DNA of 9,144 nucleotides from Synergistaceae bacterium (GTDB lineage Bacteria; Synergistota; Synergistia; Synergistales; Synergistaceae), in NCBI GenBank assembly GCA_030539135.1, contig JAUNSQ010000055.1, forward strand, positions 1 through 9,144. The letters are read 5' to 3'. Shown here piece after piece: positions 1-6,839 of the stretch. Below the pieces are notes generated by a model that saw only the letters and a program-made list of their open reading frames with translations, searched no databases and was not told the origin of the DNA. Each line of letters starts with the position of its first letter. The first letter of the stretch is position 1. The position numbers were made by a program, and so were the translations under genes.

Positions 1-423
1 GGGGGCAAGTTCGCCGAGCTTGTTTTTATTGACGACAACGCTGTCGTTTATATCGCAGTCTTGCGGGTAAATCATGAACCCCTCGCCGCAGCAGGCCGTT
101 ACCGTTGACATTGGCACATAGACCATATCAGACACGGCAAGCAGGCCGTTGTCCATCTTTTGCATCCTAGGGCTTGGATAGATACTAACGCCGTTAGGAA
201 GCGTATGGTTGTCCGCGCATAACATCTCTCCCTCGCCGCTCAGGAGCCAATTAACATTGACCCCCAGTTGAGAATAAACGTTCATTACACTGCGCGGAAC
301 TTCTCTCTGCCCATTCTCATAGTTAATATAGGCACGCACAGAAATATTAGCCATAGAAGCGATTTCCTTCTGTGTTTTCTTTAAACATTCTCTTGCTTGG
401 AGAAGACGCTTTTCAATGCACAT
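1..423 (-). CDS. CI/LexA-like prophage repressor (C-terminally cut by window edge)
   Basis: Reading the minus strand from ATG at 423 gives 141 codons open to the window edge. Residues about 5-55 form an XRE/HTH_3-type DNA-binding domain (KKTQKEIASMANISVRAYINYENG) followed by the WLLSGEGEM stretch common in lambdoid-type phage repressors. Residues from about 101 (VYVPMSTVTACCGEGF) match the start of an S24/LexA self-cleaving domain. The expected scissile pair is Cys112-Gly113, where most such repressors have Ala-Gly. The Ser/Lys catalytic dyad would lie beyond the edge and cannot be checked. The gene is transcribed away from the early operon, as expected for the Mu c-type repressor, and presumably keeps the lysogen silent and releases it after RecA-stimulated cleavage. 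The SD upstream of 423 is weak (AAGGGG about 12 nt away). Role is inferred from domains and position; identity as a repressor is fairly certain. Confidence 0.88.
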   Translation of the reverse strand, partial: MCIEKRLLQARECLKKTQKEIASMANISVRAYINYENGQREVPRSVMNVYSQLGVNVNWLLSGEGEMLCADNHTLPNGVSIYPSPRMQKMDNGLLAVSDMVYVPMSTVTACCGEGFMIYPQDCDINDSVVVNKNKLGELAP

Positions 424-439
424 TTATTCACCAAACCCC

Positions 440-468
440 TTGACAAAGTGCACATACGTTCGTATTAT
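440..468 (+). promoter_or_regulatory. Rightward early promoter
   Basis: A perfect -35 TTGACA (440-445) is separated by exactly 17 nt from TATTAT (463-468), placing the start near 475. It points into the HTH-transposase operon. The -10 lies inside the operator palindrome, so a repressor bound there would block it. Confidence 0.85.
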
Positions 469-486
469 ACATACGAACAGTCGTTC
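454..486. promoter_or_regulatory. Operator palindromes between repressor and early operon
   Basis: GTTCGTAT (458-465) and ATACGAAC (471-478) form a perfect 8-bp inverted repeat with a 5-nt spacer. Nested with it are ATACG-TT-CGTAT (454-465) and GAAC-AGTC-GTTC (475-486). Four evenly alternating CGTTC/GAACG half-sites thus cover both -10 boxes. Binding by the divergent repressor and/or the Ner-like protein is inferred. Confidence 0.75.
464..469 (-). promoter_or_regulatory. Leftward repressor promoter, -10 element
   Basis: The minus strand reads a consensus TATAAT at 469-464, overlapping the -10 of the rightward promoter. No good -35 is seen 15-18 nt upstream (for example CGTAGT at 492-487), so this promoter is probably weaker or regulated. 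It would drive the repressor gene starting at 423. The two overlapping -10 boxes mean polymerase cannot occupy both at once. Confidence 0.6.
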
Positions 487-513
487 ACTACGGCACTAAG
501 GAGATGATACATC

Positions 514-735
514 ATGTCGGAAAGTACGGCAATAAGGAATTTATTAAGGGCACGTCTAATTGAAAAAGGAACTAGCGTTGAACGTTGGGGGCGCGAGCAT
601 GGCTACATACATGGTGTCGTTCATAGAGTGCTTTGCCGTTACATTGGCAACGCAAAACGGCCAAGAAAAAACACTGCATCAGACATAATCATCAGCCAGC
701 TCGAAGCCGAGACTGGCATAAAAATCTGCGGTTAA
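514..735 (+). CDS. Small HTH DNA-binding protein, Ner-like position
   Basis: A 73-residue basic protein with a strong AAGGAG site at 498-503. Residues about 17-45 (EKGTSVERWGREHGYIHGVV then HRVLCRYIG) look like a helix-turn-helix of the sort found in small first-gene regulators of Mu-like phages. It is the first gene of the early operon, the place held by ner in Mu, and is followed after 25 nt by the transposase. By analogy it may turn down the early and repressor promoters during lytic growth. The call rests on position and an HTH-like pattern; sequence identity with Mu Ner is not claimed. Confidence 0.72.
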   Translation: MSESTAIRNLLRARLIEKGTSVERWGREHGYIHGVVHRVLCRYIGNAKRPRKNTASDIIISQLEAETGIKICG

Positions 736-760
736 TGGTTGGAAATACAAGCGTAACCAA

Positions 761-2665
761 ATGTGGCTAACCGTCGCGCAGCTCGCACAAATAAATAACA
801 CTACGGCGCAGGCCGTCCGTAAGGCCATATCGGCTGGGCGCTACACGTCGGCGAAATATGGCGACAGTTCTTCGCGCGGCGGAGCCGGAGGCCGGGCATG
901 GCTCATATCCGCCTACGACCCCGCGATACCGGACGCGGCGCGGCGCACGCTAGGCATAGAGACACGCTCACAGCAGCTACAGGAACATCTTGCGCAGGAG
1001 GCGAACCGTATGAACATAAAACCCGAAAGGATACAGGACGAGGCGACCACACAGCGGCTGCGTGTCATTCGGCTCGCTCAGGATAAGCCGAAGGGCATAA
1101 AGGCCCGCGACTGGCTTATAGAAGTGTCCAAGATCGAAAACGTCTCCGTCCCGACGATCTATCGCTGGCTGAAAGACGCCAAGCGCGGCAAAGTCGTATC
1201 CGACCGCGCGCCGGTCCCCGTAGCCCTTGAAGCTACGTCCGGCCCCATATCGATACAGGTCAAAAGCCGCAGTTTCGCGCCACAGGCAATGGAGTACGGT
1301 ATCGCGCTGCTTATGAACAACCCACACATGGACACGAAAACGGCATATCTGGAGCTCTCCGTCGAGGCCGACAAACAAGGCTGGGATATCGGCTCCATGC
1401 CGTCGTTCTACAGGGCCGTCTCACAACTCCCACCAGTGGCCCGCATACTCACGTCGCGCGGCAAACGCGGGCTGGAAGCCGTTGTCAAAATGCCGATATA
1501 CAGGGACATAACGAAATACGAGGTTTACGAAGAGCTCGTAGGCGATCAGCACATATTCGACTATACGGTGCTGGACGACGACGGAGAACCAGTGCGTCCC
1601 GAGATGTTCGTATGGGGCGACACCCGCAGCCGTTATCTCACGGGCGTATGGCCGGTCACGGGCCACTACGACAAATTCGCCGTCGGTATGTCGCTGCGCG
1701 AAGCCTGCAAATGGGGAATACCCAAGATACTGCACACAGACTGGGGCAAGCCAGAGAACTCAAAATACGTGGCGCAGTTCCGCGCCCAGCTCGCTGGTTA
1801 TACGGTATTCAGGAATGAGGCAGTCGAATGGATAGAAGAGCCCGTCGCGCAGACGAAATCAAAGCCGCGCAACGCACAGGCCAAACCAATAGAGAGCTGG
1901 TTCTTTCACGCATTTGAAAAACCCTTGATGCAAAAGGGCCTCCCCGGTTACTCGCGCCGTGACTTCGACGAGAAGAAGAACGAATTCATACAGGCCAACC
2001 TGCGCAAAGATATAAAGACAAAGAACCTGCTCCACGCCAGAGACTTCTTTGACATCGTGCTCAGCCTCTGGTCGGAGTGGAACGCGCATACGATGTCGGA
2101 CGGCTCGGTGCCAGAGGAAGTCTTCATGGGCGGCATAGTCCGCCCCGACATCTACCGCTTCGGCGATGAGACGTTGGATTTCCTCTTCCTTCCGGCAGAG
2201 AGGCGCAGGGTCACAAAGAGCCTCGTCGGCGTCACGCTGCCCGGGTTCGGCAGAGTGCAGTGGCATTCGCCGAAGCTCTCCGGCCTCAACGGCAGGAACG
2301 TAGAAATACGCTACAACCCTTACGAGCCGGAGCGGGCGTACATTCTCGACGTCGATTCTCACGAGATGATAGATATCGCGGAACAATGGAAGGTCGTAGA
2401 CCCGCACGACCGCAACGCCTTTACGGATAAGATACGCCGCCAGAACCAGATACTCAAATACTGGATCGAGGCGGTCAGCAAAGTTTGCCGCACCCAGACA
2501 AAACTCCACAAACTCTCTCCATACGCGAAGGCGGCGGCGAAGATCAGCAGCATGGAGCAGGCGCGTGAAACATTGGTGGTAAGCGCGTCCGAGGTCGACC
2601 AGAAGATCATCGGCTTCGACGCGAAGTTCTTTGAGCAGCAGGCGTTAATACGCAAAATACAGTAA
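761..2665 (+). CDS. muA: MuA-type DDE transposase
   Basis: A 634-residue protein, close to Mu A (663). Residues 1-65 resemble the MuA N-terminal winged helix (LTVAQLAQINNTTAQAVRKA ... GRAWLISAYDPAIP), which in Mu binds the internal enhancer. Residues about 85-240 hold the HTH domains that bind phage ends (VSVPTIYRWL; MPSFYRAV). The RNase H-like catalytic core has candidate acidic residues D262 (VGDQHIFDY), D327 (HTDWGKPENS) and E378 (AKPIESWFF), with the basic QAKP context typical of MuA. Residues about 485-530 form the beta-barrel region. It joins phage ends to target DNA during integration and replicative transposition, with help from the MuB-type ATPase just downstream. The usual Asn after the second Asp is Trp here. 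ATG 761 has no clear SD; no better in-frame start is seen, since upstream frame reads GTT, AAT, GGT. Confidence 0.95.
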   Translation: MWLTVAQLAQINNTTAQAVRKAISAGRYTSAKYGDSSSRGGAGGRAWLISAYDPAIPDAARRTLGIETRSQQLQEHLAQEANRMNIKPERIQDEATTQRLRVIRLAQDKPKGIKARDWLIEVSKIENVSVPTIYRWLKDAKRGKVVSDRAPVPVALEATSGPISIQVKSRSFAPQAMEYGIALLMNNPHMDTKTAYLELSVEADKQGWDIGSMPSFYRAVSQLPPVARILTSRGKRGLEAVVKMPIYRDITKYEVYEELVGDQHIFDYTVLDDDGEPVRPEMFVWGDTRSRYLTGVWPVTGHYDKFAVGMSLREACKWGIPKILHTDWGKPENSKYVAQFRAQLAGYTVFRNEAVEWIEEPVAQTKSKPRNAQAKPIESWFFHAFEKPLMQKGLPGYSRRDFDEKKNEFIQANLRKDIKTKNLLHARDFFDIVLSLWSEWNAHTMSDGSVPEEVFMGGIVRPDIYRFGDETLDFLFLPAERRRVTKSLVGVTLPGFGRVQWHSPKLSGLNGRNVEIRYNPYEPERAYILDVDSHEMIDIAEQWKVVDPHDRNAFTDKIRRQNQILKYWIEAVSKVCRTQTKLHKLSPYAKAAAKISSMEQARETLVVSASEVDQKIIGFDAKFFEQQALIRKIQ

Positions 2666-2677
2666 GGAGGAATGGAC

Positions 2678-3592
2678 ATGGAAGTAAGTACGGCAGAGAA
2701 ACTTGAACAGTTACGCGAAAAGGTATCGGAAGGCAGGATGAGCAACTCGCTTCTGGCGCGTATCACGGGAAAGTCGTCATCAACGGTCAGCCAAGTTCTG
2801 AACGGCAAGTATCAGGGCCGGCCTGAGGTTATCGACGAAATGCTGCAGGCCGTCGAGGCGCACAAAACGGCGCACGAGGACACGGGCGCGGAAAATGTCT
2901 CTACTTGGCTCACAGGCGGCGAACAGCTTATCAACGGCATCTTGAACCTCACATATCACACAGCGGGCTTCAGCGCGATCGTAGGGCCGTCAGGCATCGG
3001 CAAAACCTATACGTCGAAACTTTTCAGCGAGGCTCACAGCGACACGGCCTACATCCGCTGCGCGGACAGCATGGGTGATGTTGTTCAGGCGGTGCTCGAC
3101 GTGGTTGGCGCTCCGGCATACGGTACCAAGACGCAGAAGATGCGCCGCGCGATTGCCGGGCTGAAGGAGCGAGGTATAAAGATGCTGCTCGTCGACGAGG
3201 CCGACCTTCTTGTAACGGACGGCAGCAAGCCCGCGATCCTGCGCAAGATATCGGTCTTCCGGGAAATAAAAGAATCCGGCGTCGGCGTCGCAATGATAGG
3301 GCTTGAGTCCTTCGACAACGCGCTGCGCTCGGTCGGCGAAACCTACGTCACAAGCCGCCTCGACTACTTCCGCAAGGTCAAGGACACGGCGCAGGAGGAG
3401 CTCGCATATTTCCTTGGCACTCAAGGCTGGGACCCTGAGACGCTCGACGGGAAATACGCAATACAGCTGGCGCCGAAGCGCGGCTCCCTGCGTTTCCTTA
3501 CAAAACTGTCTCAGACGGCGAAATTTCTCGGCAGCCTGAAAGACGCGCTCGCCGTCACGTTCACGACGGTCGGACACGTCAAGGAGGTGTAG
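2678..3592 (+). CDS. muB: MuB-type AAA+ transposition ATPase
   Basis: 304 residues from ATG 2678 (Mu B is 312). An ATG at 2672 is in frame but only 1 nt from the AAGGAGG site (2664-2670); 2678 has normal 7-nt spacing and is preferred. Residues about 20-50 are an HTH (NSLLARITGKSSSTVSQVLNG), as in MuB. Walker A is GPSGIGKT (103-110) and Walker B is LLVDEADLL (170-178). The C-terminal part (ELAYFLGTQGW to the end) is the helical domain of the family. MuB coats target DNA in an ATP-dependent way, picks target sites, activates MuA and gives target immunity. The gene starts 12 nt after the transposase stop, so the two are co-translated. Confidence 0.94.
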   Translation: MEVSTAEKLEQLREKVSEGRMSNSLLARITGKSSSTVSQVLNGKYQGRPEVIDEMLQAVEAHKTAHEDTGAENVSTWLTGGEQLINGILNLTYHTAGFSAIVGPSGIGKTYTSKLFSEAHSDTAYIRCADSMGDVVQAVLDVVGAPAYGTKTQKMRRAIAGLKERGIKMLLVDEADLLVTDGSKPAILRKISVFREIKESGVGVAMIGLESFDNALRSVGETYVTSRLDYFRKVKDTAQEELAYFLGTQGWDPETLDGKYAIQLAPKRGSLRFLTKLSQTAKFLGSLKDALAVTFTTVGHVKEV

Positions 3593-3597
3593 AAGCG

Positions 3598-3939
3598 ATG
3601 ATCCGAGACGCGATGTCGCGCAGGGCCGTAAGCGGCCCATACACAAAACGCAGTTTAAGGTATCTGACCCCGCGGGAAATAGAGATAGCCTGCGACGGAG
3701 ACAGGGCGACAAGGTTGATGCGCGAGCAAGTCCTGATCCACCCCAACGGCAAACTCTCAATTATGGTTCCGGACATAAGGATACCGCGCGAATCGAAGCT
3801 ACTGGGACTGCTCAACACATGCAAGTTAATGATCATAAGCAGCTTAAGCTGCGGAAAGGAAGGCAAACATGGCAAGAATAAAACCGCAAAACATTCAGCC
3901 CATAAGGAATATCGAAGAAGCAAACGATGCCCTGCGTGA
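3598..3939 (+). CDS. Hypothetical early protein between muB and gam
   Basis: 113 residues with an excellent SD (AAGGAGGTG at 3581-3589, 8 nt before ATG), starting 5 nt after the MuB stop, so it is very likely translated. I do not recognise the family. Residues 15-70 look like a folded domain (KRSLRYLTPREIEIACDGDR; LIHPNGKLSIMVPDIRIP); the tail from about 85 is rich in Lys, His and Arg. The last 71 nt overlap gam in another frame, so this tail may be little constrained or the reading frame may have been extended by loss of an earlier stop. The position between muB and gam is where Mu carries small early genes of host-takeover type; no function is assigned. Confidence 0.7.
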   Translation: MIRDAMSRRAVSGPYTKRSLRYLTPREIEIACDGDRATRLMREQVLIHPNGKLSIMVPDIRIPRESKLLGLLNTCKLMIISSLSCGKEGKHGKNKTAKHSAHKEYRRSKRCPA

Positions 3940-4381
3940 GATAGGAGAACTCAAACGCATCACGACAGACATCGAAAATCGCCTCAACGACGATATCGCC
4001 GCGCTCAAGGCAAACGCGGCGGAAGAGGCGGCCCCGCATAATACGAGGTGTGCGGCGCTCGAAAACGGGCTGCTGGCGTTCGCCGAAATCAAGAAGGATG
4101 AGATATTCGACGGCAAGCGTAGCCTCAAGCTCGACTATGGCGAACTCGGTTACCGCAAATCAACAGAGCTCGCGACGGCAAAAGGCAGCACTTGGAAGAC
4201 CGTCCTCGGCAGATTGAAAGAACTGGCGTTCACGGAGGCCATACGCACGAAAGAAGAACCGGACAAAGACGTGATGAGCCAATGGCCGGACGAACGCCTC
4301 GAACTGGTAGGAGTGCAGCGTAAGGAAAAAGACACCTTCTGGTTCGAACTTGACCTTGTGAAACTCGCACAGCTGCCATGA
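3869..4381 (+). CDS. gam: Gam, host-nuclease inhibitor / DNA-end-binding protein
   Basis: 170 residues, the usual size for Mu Gam. Residues about 15-75 form a long charged helix suited to the coiled coil of the family (EIGELKRITTDIENRLNDDI). It is followed by the conserved strand region with GELGYR at 91-96 and by a C-terminal segment ending in ELDLVKL. Gam is a Ku-like dimer that binds double-stranded DNA ends and blocks host exonucleases, protecting the infecting genome. SD AAAGGAAGG lies just upstream. The start is inside the preceding small gene and the stop overlaps the next start by ATGA (4378-4381), so translation of three genes is coupled. Confidence 0.9.
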   Translation: MARIKPQNIQPIRNIEEANDALREIGELKRITTDIENRLNDDIAALKANAAEEAAPHNTRCAALENGLLAFAEIKKDEIFDGKRSLKLDYGELGYRKSTELATAKGSTWKTVLGRLKELAFTEAIRTKEEPDKDVMSQWPDERLELVGVQRKEKDTFWFELDLVKLAQLP

Positions 4382-4563
4382 GCGAAGAACAAAAAGAAGG
4401 CTGGGGCTTGTCCAACAAAGGCGGTGTCAGAGCCCACTATTTCAGAAATGGCGTAAGCCTCTGCGGCAGACATAAAAACGGGATGCTGGGCGACCTATAC
4501 AACTTCGTCATAAAAGAGTTTGCCTGCAGGGAATGTTGGAAGATGAAGAACAGGGAACCATAA
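4378..4563 (+). CDS. Small putative zinc-binding early protein
   Basis: 61 residues, starting at ATG in an ATGA overlap with the gam stop and lacking its own good SD, so it is expected to be translated by coupling. Candidate metal ligands are C29-x2-H32 (SLCGRHKN) and C50-x2-C53 (ACRECW), with H20 also available. The pattern suggests a single small zinc module that may bind nucleic acid or protein. I do not recognise a named family. It closes the early block before the two-hairpin gap. Confidence 0.68.
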   Translation: MSEEQKEGWGLSNKGGVRAHYFRNGVSLCGRHKNGMLGDLYNFVIKEFACRECWKMKNREP

Positions 4564-4568
4564 GCGAA

Positions 4569-4586
4569 ACGGGGCTTCGGCCCCGT
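4569..4586 (+). other. Stable UUCG-capped RNA hairpin
   Basis: ACGGGGC (4569-4575) pairs perfectly with GCCCCGT (4580-4586) around a TTCG loop closed by C-G, an exceptionally stable RNA tetraloop. No T-run follows, so it is not a standard intrinsic terminator. It begins 5 nt after the stop of the small zinc gene and may protect the 3' end of the early message or separate it from the later genes. Confidence 0.7.
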
Positions 4587-4587
4587 A

Positions 4588-4609
4588 ATCCGGAGGCGGT
4601 GCTCCGGGT
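4588..4609 (+). other. Second tandem RNA hairpin
   Basis: CCGGAG (4590-4595) pairs with CTCCGG (4602-4607), extended by a T-G wobble and an A-T pair, with a GCGGTG loop. It sits one base after the first hairpin. Both lie in an 83-nt gap that otherwise holds only the SD for gemA (AAAGGAG near 4632). Confidence 0.65.
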
Positions 4610-4646
4610 CTGAAGAGCAGCCAAAACAAGGAAAGGAGCTAACGAC

Positions 4647-5069
4647 ATGCCATTGTCAAAGAACATAGATAAGAAGCAAAAGAAAGTTATCTGGAGCCTT
4701 GCCAAAAAAGGACTTGGGGTCAGCTCCGACACGTTGTACGCGCTGATTATGGAAATGTTCAGCGCAGAGCGCATGTCAGCGCTCACATACAATCAGGCGG
4801 AACTGCTTATAAAAGAACTCCGCCGCAAAATATGCGGCCTCGGCTTTAACAGTTTGACATCCCTCCAATACACGGGTATCAAACGCCGCGCCCAGTCGCT
4901 GGGCTGGACAAAGGAAGGTTTGAGAAAGTTCATCAAAGCTGAAACAGGCGTAGACGACATATCGTGGCTATCCGTAGCACAGGCGAGGATGGCAATAACA
5001 GGCATGGAGAAGATAAAGAAATGGCGCGCAAACAACCCCAAAGAGGAGCAAATAGATGGCATACAGTGA
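4647..5069 (+). CDS. gemA: GemA / Mu gp16-like regulatory protein (DUF1018)
   Basis: 140 residues, normal for the family. It has the DUF1018 layout: a basic N-terminal helix (KNIDKKQKKVIWSLAKKGLG), the YALIMEMFSAERMSALTYNQAELLIKEL-type helices in the middle, and the C-terminal KFIKAETGVDD...WLSVAQARMAI segment. Mu GemA (gp16) is reported to alter expression of host genes through effects on DNA topology and is made from the early/middle region. A strong SD (AAAGGAG) precedes it. The 3' end overlaps the terminase start by 14 nt, linking regulator and packaging genes in one transcript. Confidence 0.87.
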   Translation: MPLSKNIDKKQKKVIWSLAKKGLGVSSDTLYALIMEMFSAERMSALTYNQAELLIKELRRKICGLGFNSLTSLQYTGIKRRAQSLGWTKEGLRKFIKAETGVDDISWLSVAQARMAITGMEKIKKWRANNPKEEQIDGIQ

Positions 5070-6651
5070 GAATGTAAAAAAAGAAGCCAAGCGGCTGTAT
5101 CTCGCTGGACACAGCTGCAACGACGTGGCCGAAAAGCTGAACATCAACCCCGATACGGTGTTCCGTTGGCGCGCCCGTTACGATTGGGACGCCGACCTGA
5201 CGGATGACTCCGTAGCAGGGTTACGAAAACAAGTAGCGGCCATCGCCTCTTCCGACGAGCCGATGACGGAGGCCCAGAGCCGGAAGCTCGACAAGATATC
5301 ACGAGCTCTCGAAAAGCTCGAACGTTCCTCCGCACGGCAAGGCAAGGACGCAAGAAATCGCAAACGCAAAAAAGAAGGCATCCCGCCGTTATCGGAGAGC
5401 GCTGTGGGCGATGTCAGAAGCCGCGCGCTCGACATGCTCTATCCATACCAGCGCGAATTCTGTCTTGACGACAGCCGTTTCCGGCTGCTCCTCAAAAGCC
5501 GCCAGACTGGGTTTTCCTTCGAGTTAGGCCTTGAGGTCATCCTAGGTGCGCTGCTGCGCAACGAAAATCAGATAGTCGTCTCGGCCTCTCAGGATCAGTC
5601 CGACCTTGTCCGCGCCTACTGCATAAACTGGTGCAACGAGCTCGGCGTCGAATTCCTAGAAGACGACAAGACACTGATACTTCCGGGTGGCAAATACGGG
5701 GCGTTCCTGCCCTGTAACCCAAGGACGGTACAAGGTTACTCAGGTGACCTCTATCTTGACGAATACGCTTGGCACATGAAGAACCGCCTCATGTGGCAGA
5801 CGGTCATCCCGATAGCCACCGTCGGCAAGAAGCGCGTAACTGTCGTCAGCACGCCCTATACTGAGACGGATATGTTCGGCGAGCTCATTATGAACCCGGA
5901 CAAGTACAACCGTTTCAGCCGTCATACGGTAACCATACACGACGCTATTGCCGGAGGGCTGGATGTCGATATAGAAGACCTCCGTAGTCTGCTCGATAAC
6001 ATATCCTTCGCGCAGGCTTACGAATGCAAGTTCTTTGCCGACGCCCTTTCGCTGCTCTCACCGGACGAAGTCCGAGCAGCATTCGACGACGAATGTCTGC
6101 ATTACGTGCAGGGCTACGTCTGCGGCGGCGTCGATATCGGACGTCAGCGCGACATTACGGCGGCCGTCCTCTCCGAACAGTATATAGACAATGGTGACAA
6201 GCTCGTGGCGATACGGCACATGGATGTCATGGACAAAATGAAGTTTGCCGATCAGCAGCTCCATCTTGAAGCTCTCGTAGAAAGCTGGAAGATAAAACGC
6301 ATGTGGATAGACAACACCGGGATCGGCATGAACCTCGCCGAGAATATGCAGTCAAAGTATCCAAGCAAGGTAACGCCAACCACGTTTACGCGGGAGAAGA
6401 AAGAGGCTTGGGCGCTTGGCGTCAAGAAACTGTTTGAGAGCGGCAAGATACGCATTCCAAATGACCGCGACCTCGTTATGCAGCTCCACTCCATAAAGCG
6501 CAAACCGACCGAAAAAGGTTTTACCTATGACGCTGATCGCAACGAACAGGTAAAGCACGCAGACCTATTTTGGGCCCTCGCGCTCTCTGTTCAGGATTTT
6601 GCCGGACGCAGACGCGTACTGACCTCCGGCAACGTGAAAATGGTGAGGTGA
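5056..6651 (+). CDS. terL: Large terminase subunit with N-terminal HTH (Mu gp28 type)
   Basis: 531 residues. Residues 1-45 are an HTH (AKRLYLAGHSCNDVAEKLNI then NPDTVFRWRARYDW) like that at the front of P2 gpP-type terminases. A basic linker (90-108) follows. The ATPase has a Walker A-like KSRQTGFS (147-154) and Walker B DLYLDE (231-236), with VVSTPYTE as the coupling region. The nuclease part is RNase H-like, with candidate metal ligands D360 (GGVDIGRQRD), D419 (MWIDNTG) and D503 (KHADLFWALAL). It cuts and translocates phage DNA into proheads. SD AGAGGAG lies 8 nt before the ATG, inside gemA. No separate small terminase gene (Mu gp27 type) is visible, so the HTH may take over DNA recognition. 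Confidence 0.94.
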   Translation: MAYSENVKKEAKRLYLAGHSCNDVAEKLNINPDTVFRWRARYDWDADLTDDSVAGLRKQVAAIASSDEPMTEAQSRKLDKISRALEKLERSSARQGKDARNRKRKKEGIPPLSESAVGDVRSRALDMLYPYQREFCLDDSRFRLLLKSRQTGFSFELGLEVILGALLRNENQIVVSASQDQSDLVRAYCINWCNELGVEFLEDDKTLILPGGKYGAFLPCNPRTVQGYSGDLYLDEYAWHMKNRLMWQTVIPIATVGKKRVTVVSTPYTETDMFGELIMNPDKYNRFSRHTVTIHDAIAGGLDVDIEDLRSLLDNISFAQAYECKFFADALSLLSPDEVRAAFDDECLHYVQGYVCGGVDIGRQRDITAAVLSEQYIDNGDKLVAIRHMDVMDKMKFADQQLHLEALVESWKIKRMWIDNTGIGMNLAENMQSKYPSKVTPTTFTREKKEAWALGVKKLFESGKIRIPNDRDLVMQLHSIKRKPTEKGFTYDADRNEQVKHADLFWALALSVQDFAGRRRVLTSGNVKMVR

Positions 6652-6656
6652 TCTGA

Positions 6657-6839
6657 ATGAGATGCCCGTATTGCGGAGAGGAAAAGACGGCCGTCAGGGA
6701 GACGACGGACTATACGTATCAGGTCGGTCGCAAGCGTCTGTGCCCAAAGTGCGGCAAATACTTTTTGACGCTTGAGCAGCTGGCCGAACTCAAACTGACG
6801 AAAGAGGCATACGCAAATGGCGGCAACGCCCAGAAATAG
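6657..6839 (+). CDS. Two-knuckle zinc-ribbon protein (Com/NrdR-N-like)
   Basis: 60 residues starting 5 nt after the terminase stop, with GAGGTGAT as SD. Ligands are C3-x2-C6 (CPYC) and C29-x2-C32 (CPKC), separated by 22 residues, followed by KYFLTLEQL. This is the zinc-ribbon pattern shared by Mu Com, a translational activator of mom mRNA, and by the N-terminus of NrdR. It lacks the ATP-cone of NrdR, so it is not NrdR. No mom gene is in view. Its last 23 nt overlap the minor head gene, which suggests translational coupling and possibly an RNA-binding role on its own message; that role is speculation. Confidence 0.78.
   Translation: MRCPYCGEEKTAVRETTDYTYQVGRKRLCPKCGKYFLTLEQLAELKLTKEAYANGGNAQK

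Noticed and set aside
977..2509. Long minus-strand open frames opposite the transposase (up to 216 codons)
   Set aside because: They are antisense shadows of a GC-rich gene with intact MuA domains; no SD or coherent protein pattern.
2672..2677. Upstream ATG start for MuB
   Set aside because: Only 1 nt separates it from the AAGGAGG site; ATG 2678 has proper spacing.
2990..3760. 256-codon minus-strand open frame opposite muB
   Set aside because: Arg/Leu/Cys-rich shadow translation that spans the MuB end and the next gene start; the + strand has clear Walker motifs.
4569..4609. Intrinsic terminator before gemA
   Set aside because: Stable stems are present but no T-run follows either of them; kept as RNA hairpins only.
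6657..6839. NrdR ribonucleotide-reductase repressor
   Set aside because: Shares the CPxC zinc ribbon only; at 60 residues it lacks the ATP-cone domain.
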